37,451 bases of DNA from the NCBI GenBank assembly GCA_964435575.1, contig CAYSZS010000010.1:1-37451 (forward strand), written 5' to 3'. The DNA is from GWB1-39-12 sp964435575. Lineage in GTDB: Bacteria > Patescibacteriota > Microgenomatia > UBA8517. Both the position numbers and the translations under genes were made by a program. Every line of letters begins with the position of its first letter. The stretch's first letter is position 1. The notes beneath the pieces are model-generated. The model made no database searches and was not told the origin of the DNA. It saw nothing but the letters and a program-made list of their open reading frames with translations. Positions 15,248 to 24,179 of the stretch are shown here, one piece after another.

Positions 15248-16145
15248 AAATATTCACCCCAAAACAATGTTATGAAAAAGGCTATCACCAAAAACGGCCC
15301 GAAAGCAATGTGTTTACCAAACGAAGCTTTTTTTANNNNNNNNNNNNNNNNNNNNNNNNNNNNNNNNNNNNNNNNNNNNNNNNNNNNNNNNNNNNNNNNN
15401 NNNNNNNNNNNNNNNNNNNNNNNNNNNNNNNNNNNGCTATCACCAAAAACGGCCCGAAAGCAATGTGTTTACCAAACGAAGCTTTTTTTATAGCTATCAG
15501 AAATAAACCCACAACTGCACCAATTATAAAGCTTAAAAAAATCCAAACCATAATCTGTGGCCAGCCCAAGATAGGGGAGAGGGCAAGAACTAGTTTTGCA
15601 TCTCCCAAACCCATGCCACGTCCTCTGGTAATAAAATGCAAAAGCAAAAAGAAAGTTGAGGCCATAAATGAAGCAAAAATAATTTTATAAAGTTGGTCAT
15701 TTGAAGAAACTATCAGCATAAATAGCGAGAGGCCGAAAATAATAAATACCAACTCATCGGGAATTATCTGATGCTCAAGATCAATAATGAAAATGGCGAT
15801 GAGGATGGTAGTAAGTAGTAGGTAGTAAGTGGTAAGCGGAAACCCTAATCTTCCTAATCCGCCTAACAAAAGGATTGTCACCACAAATAAAGTTCCGGTC
15901 GAAACCTCAATCAGAGAGTATCGTAAAGAAATTTTTTTACGGCAATTCCTACATCTGCCGCCAAGGATTAAATAAGAAAAAAGAGGAATATTATCATACC
16001 AGGCAATCTGCTTTTTACACTTCGGACAAATTGAACGGCCTTTTGCAATACTTATGCCTCTTGGCCAGCGCCAAGTATATGCACTCAAAAAAGAACCAAC
16101 CGCCAGTCCTAGAATAAGAAAAAAGATCATATTAATATAAAGCAT
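15221..16145 (-). CDS. pilD: Prepilin peptidase/N-methyltransferase, interrupted by a scaffold gap
   Basis: Inner-membrane aspartyl protease that cleaves and methylates prepilins. MIFFLILGLAVGSFLSAYTWRWPRG is the conserved start. Zinc ligands are C40, C43, C65 and C68, and GLGD with D182 is one catalytic Asp; the other is likely in IIDLEHQIIPDE. A 100-N gap (15336-15435) is flanked by a 54-bp duplicate. Removing gap plus one copy (154 nt) gives 771 nt, 256 residues in frame, ending FFITLFWGEYLIGFLLPFL and TGA at 15221-15223. That is a normal family length, so the real gene is probably intact. The codons at 15808-15835 are heptamer repeats. Confidence 0.9.
15282..15489. other. Scaffold gap flanked by identical 54-bp sequences (assembly artefact)
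   Basis: 15282-15335 and 15436-15489 are identical, with 100 N between them. This is what results when two contigs with overlapping ends are scaffolded but not merged. It should be collapsed, not read as a biological repeat. Confidence 0.9.
15808..15835. repeat. Heptamer repeats inside pilD
   Basis: Plus strand GTAGTAA, GTAGTAG, GTAGTAA, GTGGTAA, four tandem 7-bp units. They encode LTTYYLLLTT in a variable loop/helix of PilD (about residues 104-113), with no frame disruption. Confidence 0.65.
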
Positions 16146-16198
16146 TACTTTATATTCTCAACTGAAGTTTGAAATTTTTCAACTCATTAGGTTCAAAA

Positions 16199-17465
16199 CT
16201 ATTTTCGGGGAGAGCAATTCTGACAAAAAATCGAGTCTTTTGCGGGATAGTTATAGAGGGAATACTTAAAAAGCGTGAGTTCATATTTTTTAGGAACTTT
16301 TAAGCCTATAAGTAAAGGGTAGTAAAGTATAAAAATAAACAGACTAATAGCAAATGCTATTCGAAATATCAGATTTGAATACTTTAACGAGTTGGTCAAG
16401 TTTATAAATATCAAAATGATGATAGGTAGTAGGGTAATTATGTAGTAATAGTAGGTTGTGTGGATGTTAAATAAGTATGGAACATACTGCAAGAAGAACC
16501 AAAATAAAACTAATATCCAAACTTTAGAATTTTCAAGTTTTTTACTTAATAAAGCAACAGCTGTCCAGATTATGGATACGAAAGTAGTCATAAACATAAT
16601 CGGGTTTTGAAACGCCAAAATTGATTCTACGTTTTTGCCGAAATCAATTCTATATAAAGTAAGAATTTGAGGAACCGTAAACCAACTGATGGTGCTCGAA
16701 TACAAATATCCTTCCTCAAATTTCTGCATAGTAATTTGAGAACTCACCAAGTCTATCGAGTAGGTAATGAAACTTACACCGAAGTGGTTTATAAAAAAGT
16801 AAATTGAGTTTCCCAATACAAATCCAAGAGCCACGAAGAAGTAAAATTTTAAAATAGAAACGGTAACTTCTGCAATTCTTCTTTTTCTAAAATCTCCCAG
16901 TACTACAAGAAGAAATGGAAGAAAGATCACAAGAAAAATTACAGAGAGTTTTACCGCCAAAGAAAGTCCCAATAAAAATGCTCCGCCATATATAAATTTT
17001 TGTTGTTTGCTTTGAAAATACTTTATTAATAGATAAAGTGACGCTAAGTTAAAAAAATGAGAGATTGTATCCAAATTCATTATTCTCCCGAAGGAAAAAT
17101 ACATCGGGTCAAATGCCAGTAAGGAAACAGCGAGAAACGCGAAATTTTTGTTTAAAATAGTTCTAGCCAACTTATAAAAAATTATCAGTCCTGCAACAGA
17201 AAATAAAATTGTGCCAATCCTCCAAAAAATCGGTTTATCGATTCCCGAAATTCCTTGAGCTAAAAAAACAAAATATGCCCAGATTGTTTTTGCTAAAAGG
17301 GGATGGTTATTATTATCAAGCTTTCCGTCAATTATCGAATAAACACTATTAGAATATACGCTCTCGTCCGCTAGAAAATAAATATTGTTAATATTTAAAA
17401 GACCTAAGAAAAAGTAGAGTAGAATTACAAAAAAAATGGGGTTGATAATTTTTTTTATAGGACAT
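16199..17465 (-). CDS. PMT-type (GT39) membrane glycosyltransferase, apparent frameshift near the start
   Basis: Polytopic mannosyltransferase-like protein, using a lipid-linked sugar at the outer face. The frame at 16199-17170 lacks its N-terminus. Reading on upstream in the same frame yields FLADESVYSN (the Asp-Glu catalytic pair) and NNNHPLLAKTIW (the HPPLAK-like motif), then FDPMYFSFGRIMNLDT. This frame meets a stop before any ATG. The only ATG nearby, at 17465, joins it if one A is dropped from an A8 tract (17449-17456), giving 421 residues. The cause is sequencing error, slippage or true mutation. Position after the major pilin suggests pilin glycosylation. Confidence 0.75.
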
Positions 17466-17500
17466 TATTACACAACAAGGTGCCAGATAGCTTTAAATAA

Positions 17501-17517
17501 TCAACCCGACGGGTTGG
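17501..17517. repeat. GAC-loop palindromic repeat, core only, copy 2
   Basis: CAACCC-GAC-GGGTTG, 6-bp stem, in the gap between the major pilin terminator and the glycosyltransferase. It is the same core as 3795-3809 and 24300-24314, but one C-G pair is replaced by A-T on both arms, so pairing is kept. Confidence 0.55.
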
Positions 17518-17533
17518 AACGTATTATGCCAAT

Positions 17534-17574
17534 AAAAACCAGAGGTTATTAAACCAATAAACCCCTGGTTTTTT
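17534..17574 (-). terminator. Intrinsic terminator after the major pilin (bidirectional)
   Basis: A stem built from AAAACCAG and GGTTTATT with partners AATAACC and CTGGTTTT, a 5-nt loop and T-runs on both strands. It begins 1 nt after the pilin stop codon. It would separate an abundant pilin message from the downstream pilus genes. Confidence 0.85.
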
Positions 17575-17575
17575 G

Positions 17576-18118
17576 TTACTGGCCGCAGTAAGTTAAAGAA
17601 ACCCCTTCGCTAGGTTCACTTTCAACGACACCTCCGCGTGCATCAAACGACGAAAAAACTGCAAAAGCGGTTGTGGCTGCAGCGCCACAAGAACTTATTC
17701 TTTGCTGCGATTCCAATTGATTGTAAACGACAAAATTTTCGACATCATCTGTTCCAACACACCAGCCATTAACAGCCGTACCTGGTGTACAAGTTCCAGT
17801 AGTGGTACCTACCTGTGCAGGTATCGTTTGCAACTCTTCCGACGTCGTCAAATCTGTACCCCAAGCGGCAGTTGCGGGACAAGGTACACCCGCGTTAGAG
17901 CCAGGAAGACAGCCATTTGCGGTAAAGTATGCAGACCAAGCTCTTCCAATCTGTTGGGTTCCGGAAATTCTACCTGAGTCTCGGGCTCGTCGAAGTTGTT
18001 CTGCTGGATTAATTGCCACAAGTACAACTACCGCCAAAACTCCCAATATTGCCATTACGATCAAAAGTTCAATTAATGTAAATCCTCTTTTTAGGGCAGT
18101 CATAAATTTTATATTCAC
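17576..18118 (-). CDS. Probable major type IV pilin
   Basis: The best start is probably the ATG at 18103, giving MTALKRG/FTLIELLIVMAILGVLAVVVLVAINP, a short canonical leader with Glu at +5. A GTG at 18118 adds five residues. EQLRRARDSGRISGTQQIGRAWSAYFTANGCLP follows as the conserved pilin helix, then a Cys- and Thr-rich globular domain ending with a Cys pair region. GGGGGTGA lies about 11 nt before the ATG, a good if distant ribosome-binding site. Its own terminator and its place directly after pilBTC argue for the major subunit. Confidence 0.88.
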   Translation of the reverse strand: MNIKFMTALKRGFTLIELLIVMAILGVLAVVVLVAINPAEQLRRARDSGRISGTQQIGRAWSAYFTANGCLPGSNAGVPCPATAAWGTDLTTSEELQTIPAQVGTTTGTCTPGTAVNGWCVGTDDVENFVVYNQLESQQRISSCGAAATTAFAVFSSFDARGGVVESEPSEGVSLTYCGQ

Positions 18119-18130
18119 CCCCTCTCGAAA

Positions 18131-18237
18131 TCGGTTAAGGTTAGGGTAACGAAGCCCGTGTAGTAATCGGGCAAGGGTTACGTAAACGAACGACTTAGCC
18201 TAAACGGGCATCCTAACCGTAACCTAAATCCGTTACC
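18131..18237. repeat. ORF-less palindromic element (family of the S23 element), copy C
   Basis: Lies between pilC and the major pilin. Arms 18138-18163 and 18200-18225 match at 21 of 26 positions when one is reversed and complemented. Each contains GCCCGT/ACGGGC and a GGTTA-type end. An inner TCGGGC/AGGGTTACG region adds local pairing. It probably forms part of the 5-prime region of the major pilin. Confidence 0.7.
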
Positions 18238-18305
18238 TTCCTAATATATCCAGTATTTAACATCTAAACTCCCTTGTCAATACCAGTGTCTAATCTCTAT
18301 GTCTA

Positions 18306-19511
18306 CTAAATCTGTGTCGTCAAATTGTAAATCGGCATTATTATCGATATAACCATAAAGGCAACCCCAATGCCAAGCAAAATTAGAATCGCGGGTTCAA
18401 TCGAAGCTGTCACAGCCTTTAATTTTTGCTCGCTCTCAACTTCGAAAACATGGCTTACTTTTGCCAATACCTCGTCCATTTTTCCCGTTTCTTCTCCGAC
18501 TGCAATCATCTGGGACAAAATAAAAGGGAATGCTTCTACGTGTTTTGAAAAAGCAAAGGCCAGAGGAAAACCTTTCTCGACCAGTTTTGTAACGTCGGTA
18601 AGTGCCTCGGAAACAATCTGATTTCTGGCAACCTGAGAAGAAATGGTCAAAGATTCCATGATTGAAACACCACTACCTATCATCAAGGAAAGAGTTCTGG
18701 TAAGTTCCGCCAGTACTATTTGCCTTTGCAGCTCCCCGATTAAAGGAATTTTGAAGATAATCTCATCTATTTTTCTACCTCCTGCCTCGGTTGCCTTATA
18801 GACTTTCAGTCCATAGAAGGCAGCTCCCACGAGTACAAGAACCAAGGGCCAAAACTTAATCATAATATCCGAAAAGCCAACCAGAATTTTTGTTGATAAA
18901 GGAAGATCGGCGCCGAATTGCTCGTATATCGAAGTTAAACGGGGGATTACAAAAATGACCATAATGAGAGCAACCACAATCATGCCAACGACGATTATGA
19001 TGGGATAAATCATGGCGCTCTTTACTTTTCCTCTGAATTCCTGTTGTTTTTCCAGATCATCCGCAAGCTTGACCAAAACTTCATCCATAACTCCGCCGAG
19101 TTCACCGCTTTTGATAAGCGCGACATATGTTTTGGAAAAAACATTGGGGTGTTTGGAGAGGGAAGAAGACAGGCTCTGCCCTTCTTCGACGTCCCCTAAG
19201 ATTTGAGACACAACTTTTTGAACCGAACTTTTTGACTGAGTTCGAAGTATAGACAAGGCTTCGGTCAAAGGAAGGCCTGCATTTATCATTGTGGCCAGCT
19301 GCCTTGTAAAGTTGGTAACATCGCTACCCGTTATTCTCTCTGTAAATAACTTGAGTAAATTCAGAGAAATGGAAGGTATGACACTTATGGAGATAACAAC
19401 AAGGCCTTGTTTTCTGACAAGCTTAGCCGCGTGTTCGGGGTTTGACGCCTCAACTTCACCGGCTACAAGTCTTCCTTCAGCATCTTTTGCTTTATATCTG
19501 AATCGTTTCAT
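18306..19511 (-). CDS. pilC: Type IV pilus platform protein PilC
   Basis: 401-residue inner-membrane platform protein (GspF/PilC family). MKRFRYKAKDAEGRLVAGEVEASNPEHAA is the conserved start. Two repeated cytoplasmic domains (FTRQLATMINAGLPLTEALSIL and ELTRTLSLMIGSGVSIMESLTI) alternate with membrane helices near 170, 220 and 375. It couples the PilB and PilT motors to pilus assembly. It is 36 nt downstream of pilT, with an intercistronic hairpin. Confidence 0.95.
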   Translation of the reverse strand: MKRFRYKAKDAEGRLVAGEVEASNPEHAAKLVRKQGLVVISISVIPSISLNLLKLFTERITGSDVTNFTRQLATMINAGLPLTEALSILRTQSKSSVQKVVSQILGDVEEGQSLSSSLSKHPNVFSKTYVALIKSGELGGVMDEVLVKLADDLEKQQEFRGKVKSAMIYPIIIVVGMIVVALIMVIFVIPRLTSIYEQFGADLPLSTKILVGFSDIMIKFWPLVLVLVGAAFYGLKVYKATEAGGRKIDEIIFKIPLIGELQRQIVLAELTRTLSLMIGSGVSIMESLTISSQVARNQIVSEALTDVTKLVEKGFPLAFAFSKHVEAFPFILSQMIAVGEETGKMDEVLAKVSHVFEVESEQKLKAVTASIEPAILILLGIGVAFMVISIIMPIYNLTTQI

Positions 19512-19522
19512 TTTCAGGTAAA

Positions 19523-19549
19523 AGGTAAAAGGGCATCCACCTTTTACCT
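19523..19549 (-). other. Intercistronic hairpin between pilT and pilC
   Basis: AGGTAAAAGG (19523-19532) and CCTTTTACCT (19540-19549) form a perfect 10-bp stem with a 7-nt loop. It overlaps the pilT stop codon and lies 12 nt before the pilC start. No T-run follows. It may tune relative expression of pilT and pilC, or be a processing site. Confidence 0.55.
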
Positions 19550-20609
19550 ATTTCGAGGATCTGATAAGACGTAATAATTCTTCCGGTCGAAGGGAAAATG
19601 ATTGAGCCGTTTCCATATCAAGTTTGCCATTCCCCACAAGTTCTGCCAAAGACATTTCCAGCGTATTCATTCCGACTTCGGTAGAAGTTTGCAGGATATT
19701 ATCGATCTGATGAGTTTTACCCTCTCTAATTGAGGTTTTTATTGCGCTTGTACCTAACATCACCTCGTATCCAACTACACGCTTCCCGGAAACTGACGGA
19801 ACAAGCCGCATCGAAAATACCGCTTCGACCACGTTTGAAAGTTGAAGCTTGACCTGCTCCTGCTGCTCCTCGGGGAAAACGTCAACTATTCTGTCAATGG
19901 TCTGGGCTGCTGAATTTGTATGAAGCGTTGCAAAGACCAAATGCCCCGTCTCGGCAACGGTTAGGGCAGATGCAATCGTTTCGTAATCCCGCATCTCGCC
20001 AACAAGTACAACGTCCGGATCTTCTCTCAAAACGCTTCTGAGGGCAATTTGCCATGAGTGCGTGTCAAAACCCATCTCACGCTGCGATATTATCGAACGC
20101 TTGGGTTTAAAAATAAACTCAATAGGATCTTCTATGGTAATTATATGACAGGCTCGATTTTCGTTTATTTCATTGAGCATTGCCGCCAAAGTCGTTGATT
20201 TTCCGTGGCCTGTCGGGCCTGTCACCAAAATAAATCCTTGTCTTAAGCCTGTAAAAGAATGTAAAATTTTAGGAAGACCCAGTTTATCGATCTCCGGAAT
20301 CTCAAGAGGAATTCTTCTGAAAGCAATTGCGTACGAATTCTTTTGGGTATAAGCGTTCACTCTGAATCGAGCGTTTTGGTTGAAGGGGAGCGAAAAATCT
20401 ATTTCTTTGTTGACTGTAAGCCTTTCTAGTTGCTCGGGAATCAATATTTCTTTAACAGACTTGTTTACCATTTCGGGCGTAATCGGGACTTCATCCGGAA
20501 TAGGGAACAACTCGCCCTCAACCCGTAAGTGCGGCGGAATACCGGCTATTATATGTAGGTCGCTTGCCAATCTATCGACTGCTAATTGTAAAAGTTGTTT
20601 AATTTCCAT
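19548..20609 (-). CDS. pilT: Pilus retraction ATPase PilT
   Basis: 353 residues from the ATG at 20609 (MEIKQLLQLAVDRLASDLHI). A longer in-frame start would overlap pilB and is less likely. SDLHI-type N-domain, Walker A GPTGHGKSTT, Asp box HIITIEDPIEF, Walker B DPDVVLVGEMRD and His box FATLHTNS are all present. The C-terminal SFSLRPEELLRLI resembles the PilT end, though the AIRNLIRE motif is not evident. It powers pilus retraction. It starts 1 nt after the pilB stop. Confidence 0.93.
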   Translation of the reverse strand: MEIKQLLQLAVDRLASDLHIIAGIPPHLRVEGELFPIPDEVPITPEMVNKSVKEILIPEQLERLTVNKEIDFSLPFNQNARFRVNAYTQKNSYAIAFRRIPLEIPEIDKLGLPKILHSFTGLRQGFILVTGPTGHGKSTTLAAMLNEINENRACHIITIEDPIEFIFKPKRSIISQREMGFDTHSWQIALRSVLREDPDVVLVGEMRDYETIASALTVAETGHLVFATLHTNSAAQTIDRIVDVFPEEQQEQVKLQLSNVVEAVFSMRLVPSVSGKRVVGYEVMLGTSAIKTSIREGKTHQIDNILQTSTEVGMNTLEMSLAELVGNGKLDMETAQSFSLRPEELLRLIRSSK

Positions 20610-20610
20610 T

Positions 20611-22347
20611 TTATTCTTGAGCGACTCGGAGAACCTCCTCAACCGTCGTTATCCCCTCCAGAACTTTCAGATAGCCATCCTGTTTCATTGTTATCATTTC
20701 TTCACTCTTCGCTTCCTTCTCTATTTCGGCCGACGACGCTCTCTCTAATATTAGCCTACTAATTTTTTCGGTCACTGGCAAGACCTCAAAAATAGCGACT
20801 CTCCCAAAATAACCGCTTCCTCCACATTCAGGGTCTCCTTTACCCTTATAAATATTAGCATCTTTTCCTTTGGGCCAAAGAGAATCAAGAACGCCCTTCA
20901 TTTCTTCAATAACTTTGGGTTCGGCAGCGTAACTTACCTTACAGTCATCGTGAATCTTTCTTACTACTCTCTGACTTACAATAGCGGTCATTGAAGAAGC
21001 AAGAAGATAAGGCTCGGCTCCCATATCAAGAAGCCTGGGGAGGGCGCCCGATGCGTCGTTGGTATGAAGAGTCGAAAAAACCAAATGCCCGGTTAGTGCT
21101 GCCTGGATCGCGAGGTCTGCAGTTTCCTGATCCCGAATTTCGCCGACCAAAATTATATTGGGATCCTGCCTTAAAAACGACCTTAAACCTGAGGCAAAAG
21201 TAAGTCCTGCGACGGGATTAACCTGCACCTGATTTACCCCTGCAATTTTATATTCAATCGGATCTTCAAGCGTAACAATGTTGACTCGGGGTGTATTTAT
21301 TTTTTGAATTATCGAATAAAGGGTGGTCGTTTTCCCTGAACCGGTTGGACCTGTTATTAGAATTATTCCGTGGGGTCTTAATATCGCGTCCTCTAAATTC
21401 TTTAAAGCCCTTCCCCGTAAACCAAGTTCAGGCAAATCAGGAATACCGCCGGTTTTGCGCAAAAGTCGCATGACGACTTTTTCTCCCCAGGTCGTCGGAA
21501 GAGTCGAAACCCTGAGATCCACCTCCTGATCCTCGCCTTTGAAATTAAATCTCCCGTCTTGGGGAACCCTTTTTTCGTCTATCTTCATTCCCGACAAAAT
21601 TTTTACTCTTGAAATGAGCGCGTCGTGAAGCTCTCTTGGAGTAGTCAACTTTTCCTGAAGTATTCCGTCTATTCGATAACGCACTCGCGTCGCCTTCTCT
21701 TGCGGCTCGATGTGCACATCCGATGCCCTTGCTTTGACCGCAAAAGATAAAATGTGTGTGACTATCTGGGCTACTTTTTCTTCGCGAATTAGGCCGGTTT
21801 TGCTTGCGTCAAGGGTAACGATTTTTTCCCTGTCCGGAACTTCTCTTAATGCTTCAGACACCTCTTTGGCCAGGGACGTTGTATAACCGGCCGCTATCAT
21901 TGACTCAATCTTTGAAGGATCGGCCGCATGGGGCTTCACATAGTAACCGGTCTTTTGTTCTATAAACTGAATTGCGGCCATGTCCATCGGGTCTGACATT
22001 GCCACAACCATTTCCCGGCTAAGAGGGTCCATCGATACAGGAAATGCCTTAAACCTTGACGCAACCTCCTGGGGAATGGTGGAGAGAGCCTCCGGGGAAA
22101 CAGGTACACTAGTTAAGTCAAGATAAGGAATGTTATAAAGAGTTGCTTTGGCGCGTGTTAAGGCGGTTTCGTCAACAAGCGCCTGATCTTTTATTATTGC
22201 TTCTTGGGGTTTTCCCGTTTGTACCTCGGTAAATTTGACCTGTTCGGCTTTAGAGGAGTCCAATAGGCCCAAAGACACCAAAACGTCGGCAAGTGTTTTA
22301 GCAGATTCACCGTTTGCAACTATCGCCGTATTAGCTTGAGCAGGCAT
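20611..22347 (-). CDS. pilB: Pilus assembly ATPase PilB
   Basis: 578 residues. The N-terminal GspE/PilB domain (about 15-165) precedes the hexameric ATPase core: Walker A TGPTGSGKTTT, Asp box VTLEDPIEYK, Walker B NIILVGEIRD, His box FSTLHTNDASGALPRLLDMG. The tetracysteine zinc site is degenerate: only DDC and ECGG remain of the usual two CxxC pairs, just before SGYFGRVAIFEVL. It drives pilus extension. First gene of the pilus locus, with a TTGAAG/CATAAT promoter upstream. Confidence 0.95.
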   Translation of the reverse strand: MPAQANTAIVANGESAKTLADVLVSLGLLDSSKAEQVKFTEVQTGKPQEAIIKDQALVDETALTRAKATLYNIPYLDLTSVPVSPEALSTIPQEVASRFKAFPVSMDPLSREMVVAMSDPMDMAAIQFIEQKTGYYVKPHAADPSKIESMIAAGYTTSLAKEVSEALREVPDREKIVTLDASKTGLIREEKVAQIVTHILSFAVKARASDVHIEPQEKATRVRYRIDGILQEKLTTPRELHDALISRVKILSGMKIDEKRVPQDGRFNFKGEDQEVDLRVSTLPTTWGEKVVMRLLRKTGGIPDLPELGLRGRALKNLEDAILRPHGIILITGPTGSGKTTTLYSIIQKINTPRVNIVTLEDPIEYKIAGVNQVQVNPVAGLTFASGLRSFLRQDPNIILVGEIRDQETADLAIQAALTGHLVFSTLHTNDASGALPRLLDMGAEPYLLASSMTAIVSQRVVRKIHDDCKVSYAAEPKVIEEMKGVLDSLWPKGKDANIYKGKGDPECGGSGYFGRVAIFEVLPVTEKISRLILERASSAEIEKEAKSEEMITMKQDGYLKVLEGITTVEEVLRVAQE

Positions 22348-22376
22348 AATATAAGTTAATTAGTTAATCAAGATTA

Positions 22377-22405
22377 ATTATGACCTAAGAAGAAATTATC
22401 TTCAA
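22377..22405 (-). promoter_or_regulatory. Promoter of the pilB-led operon
   Basis: On the minus strand, TTGAAG (22400-22405), a 17-nt spacer and CATAAT (22377-22382). The predicted start leaves an AT-rich leader of about 23 nt with no obvious Shine-Dalgarno, so unlike many genes here this one is not leaderless. The -35 lies between the ABC gene stop and pilB. Confidence 0.6.
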
Positions 22406-22411
22406 GAGCAC

Positions 22412-24169
22412 TTATCCATTCGCGTCATTCGCGTCACTCCTTACCTGCAAATCCCAGAAGTGCTTGTATAAACTTTTCTCACGAGCCAAAAGGTCAAGGT
22501 GGCTACCTATTTCAACGATGCGGCCTTTATCCATTACCACAATTTTATCGGCGCGCATTGCGGTTGAAAGCCTATGGGCAATAATAATAGTAGTTTTGTC
22601 TTTGGCAACTTTCCATAAAGCCTCCTGAATGAGTCGCTCGTTCTCAGAATCAAGCTGGCTTGTTGCTTCATCGAAAATGATAATGTCGGGGTCAGAAAGG
22701 ATCATTCGAGCAATGGCTAAACGCTGTTTTTGCCCGCCCGAAAGCTTTATTCCGCGCTCACCGACATGAGTTTTGTATTTTTTGGGTAAACCCAAAATAA
22801 AGTCATGTAAGTTAGCAATTTTTGCTGCTGCTATTATTTCTTTCCTTGCAACACTTCCTTTTCCGTAACCAACATTGTATTCAATCGTGTTATTAAAAAG
22901 AACTGGCTCCTGTGGCACTATTCCCATAAAACTTCTTAAGTGGCTCTTTGTGAATTTACGAATGTCAATTCCGTCAATAGTTATCACCCCTTCATCAATG
23001 TCATAAAACCGCATAAGAAGTCTCATGAGGGTTGTCTTGCCTGATCCCGAACGCCCTACGAGCGCGATTGATTGTCCCTGACGAACGGGAAGGTTAACAC
23101 TTTTAACAGCTTCTTTTTTCCCTTCAGAATAGGTAAATGAGACGTTTTTAAAATTAATCTCTCCACTGACTTTCTCGAGGAGCAAAGGATCCTCTGGATC
23201 TTTTATTTGGATTTCGTTTTCCAAGATACCAAAATATTTCTCGATATCGGTATAATTTTTACCTATCTCCCTTAGACCCCACACAAGTTCAAACAACTTC
23301 GGATAAAACATATTTACAAACGCCAGCATAAGCACAAAATCGCCAACACTTAAGGTCGCAGATCTAATTCTATTGATCCCTGTTAAAAGAACAAAAAATA
23401 TACTTACGTTAATTAAAGTACCCATAGAAAGATCAATCATTCTAAATGTGTTTAAATGTTTCCATAGCGCTTTCCACCAAGGTATAAACGCTTCTTTTAA
23501 ACGGTTATGTTCCCATGATTCTTTAGCAAAAAGTTTAACTGTTTCAAAATTGATCATATTATCTGTAATTATCCCGGAAACAAAATCTTCAGCCTCATTC
23601 GATACTCTTCGTGTTCGAATGTTTATACCCACCAATACTCTGGATAAAACAACAGCCAGGAAAAAAGATGTAATTAGAATTAAAATGACAAGAGGATCAA
23701 TTTGGCCTAAAAAATAGACCATAACCGTAAAACTGACAACCAGTTCCAGAAACCTAATATGAATTGCGTGATGTAAACTCCAAAAACTTCCGTCACCTCG
23801 TTTAATAATACTAATAAGGCTTCCCGTACTTTTGCTACTGTGGAAAGCAAAATCCAGATCTTGGATATATTGAAATATTTTTAACCTAGCGCTTCTGGCC
23901 GCATTAAAAAGCACCCGATCCCCCATATAATATGCCGCCGCCTCGATTATGAAAGCCAAGAATTTCACGAATATGAAAATTATTAAAGTTTTGTAAAGTA
24001 GAGCAAAATTCCCAGATTCCAATCTATCAACAAATAATTTATAAAAATACGGGACCAATGAATACAGAAATGAGTAAGTAATTACTGAAATCAAAAAAAT
24101 TCCATACAAAAACTTTCTTTCTAAAAGAAAATCATAAAAAACCTTCAGTACTTTAATTAAATTTTTCAT
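22412..24169 (-). CDS. ABC transporter, fused permease-ATPase (exporter type)
   Basis: 585 residues from the ATG at 24169. A longer frame to 24220 would run through a hairpin and lacks support. The N-terminal half has six membrane helices of the ABCB/MsbA type. The ATPase half has Walker A VGRSGSGKTT, Q-loop VPQEPVLF, signature LSGGQKQRLA, Walker B IIIFDEATSQLD and H-loop IIIAHRLST. It would act as a homodimer or with a partner not seen here. Substrate unknown; lipid or peptide export is usual for this architecture. Confidence 0.93.
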   Translation of the reverse strand: MKNLIKVLKVFYDFLLERKFLYGIFLISVITYSFLYSLVPYFYKLFVDRLESGNFALLYKTLIIFIFVKFLAFIIEAAAYYMGDRVLFNAARSARLKIFQYIQDLDFAFHSSKSTGSLISIIKRGDGSFWSLHHAIHIRFLELVVSFTVMVYFLGQIDPLVILILITSFFLAVVLSRVLVGINIRTRRVSNEAEDFVSGIITDNMINFETVKLFAKESWEHNRLKEAFIPWWKALWKHLNTFRMIDLSMGTLINVSIFFVLLTGINRIRSATLSVGDFVLMLAFVNMFYPKLFELVWGLREIGKNYTDIEKYFGILENEIQIKDPEDPLLLEKVSGEINFKNVSFTYSEGKKEAVKSVNLPVRQGQSIALVGRSGSGKTTLMRLLMRFYDIDEGVITIDGIDIRKFTKSHLRSFMGIVPQEPVLFNNTIEYNVGYGKGSVARKEIIAAAKIANLHDFILGLPKKYKTHVGERGIKLSGGQKQRLAIARMILSDPDIIIFDEATSQLDSENERLIQEALWKVAKDKTTIIIAHRLSTAMRADKIVVMDKGRIVEIGSHLDLLAREKSLYKHFWDLQVRSDANDANG

Positions 24170-24179
24170 TTTAACGGAT

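Noticed and set aside
15282..15489. 54-bp direct repeat flanking the N gap
   Set aside because: Fully explained as an unmerged contig overlap; collapsing it restores a normal pilD.
14731..18150. TTAGGG-type motifs suggesting telomeric sequence
   Set aside because: They are short, imperfect and part of inverted arms inside a bacterial operon, not tandem arrays.
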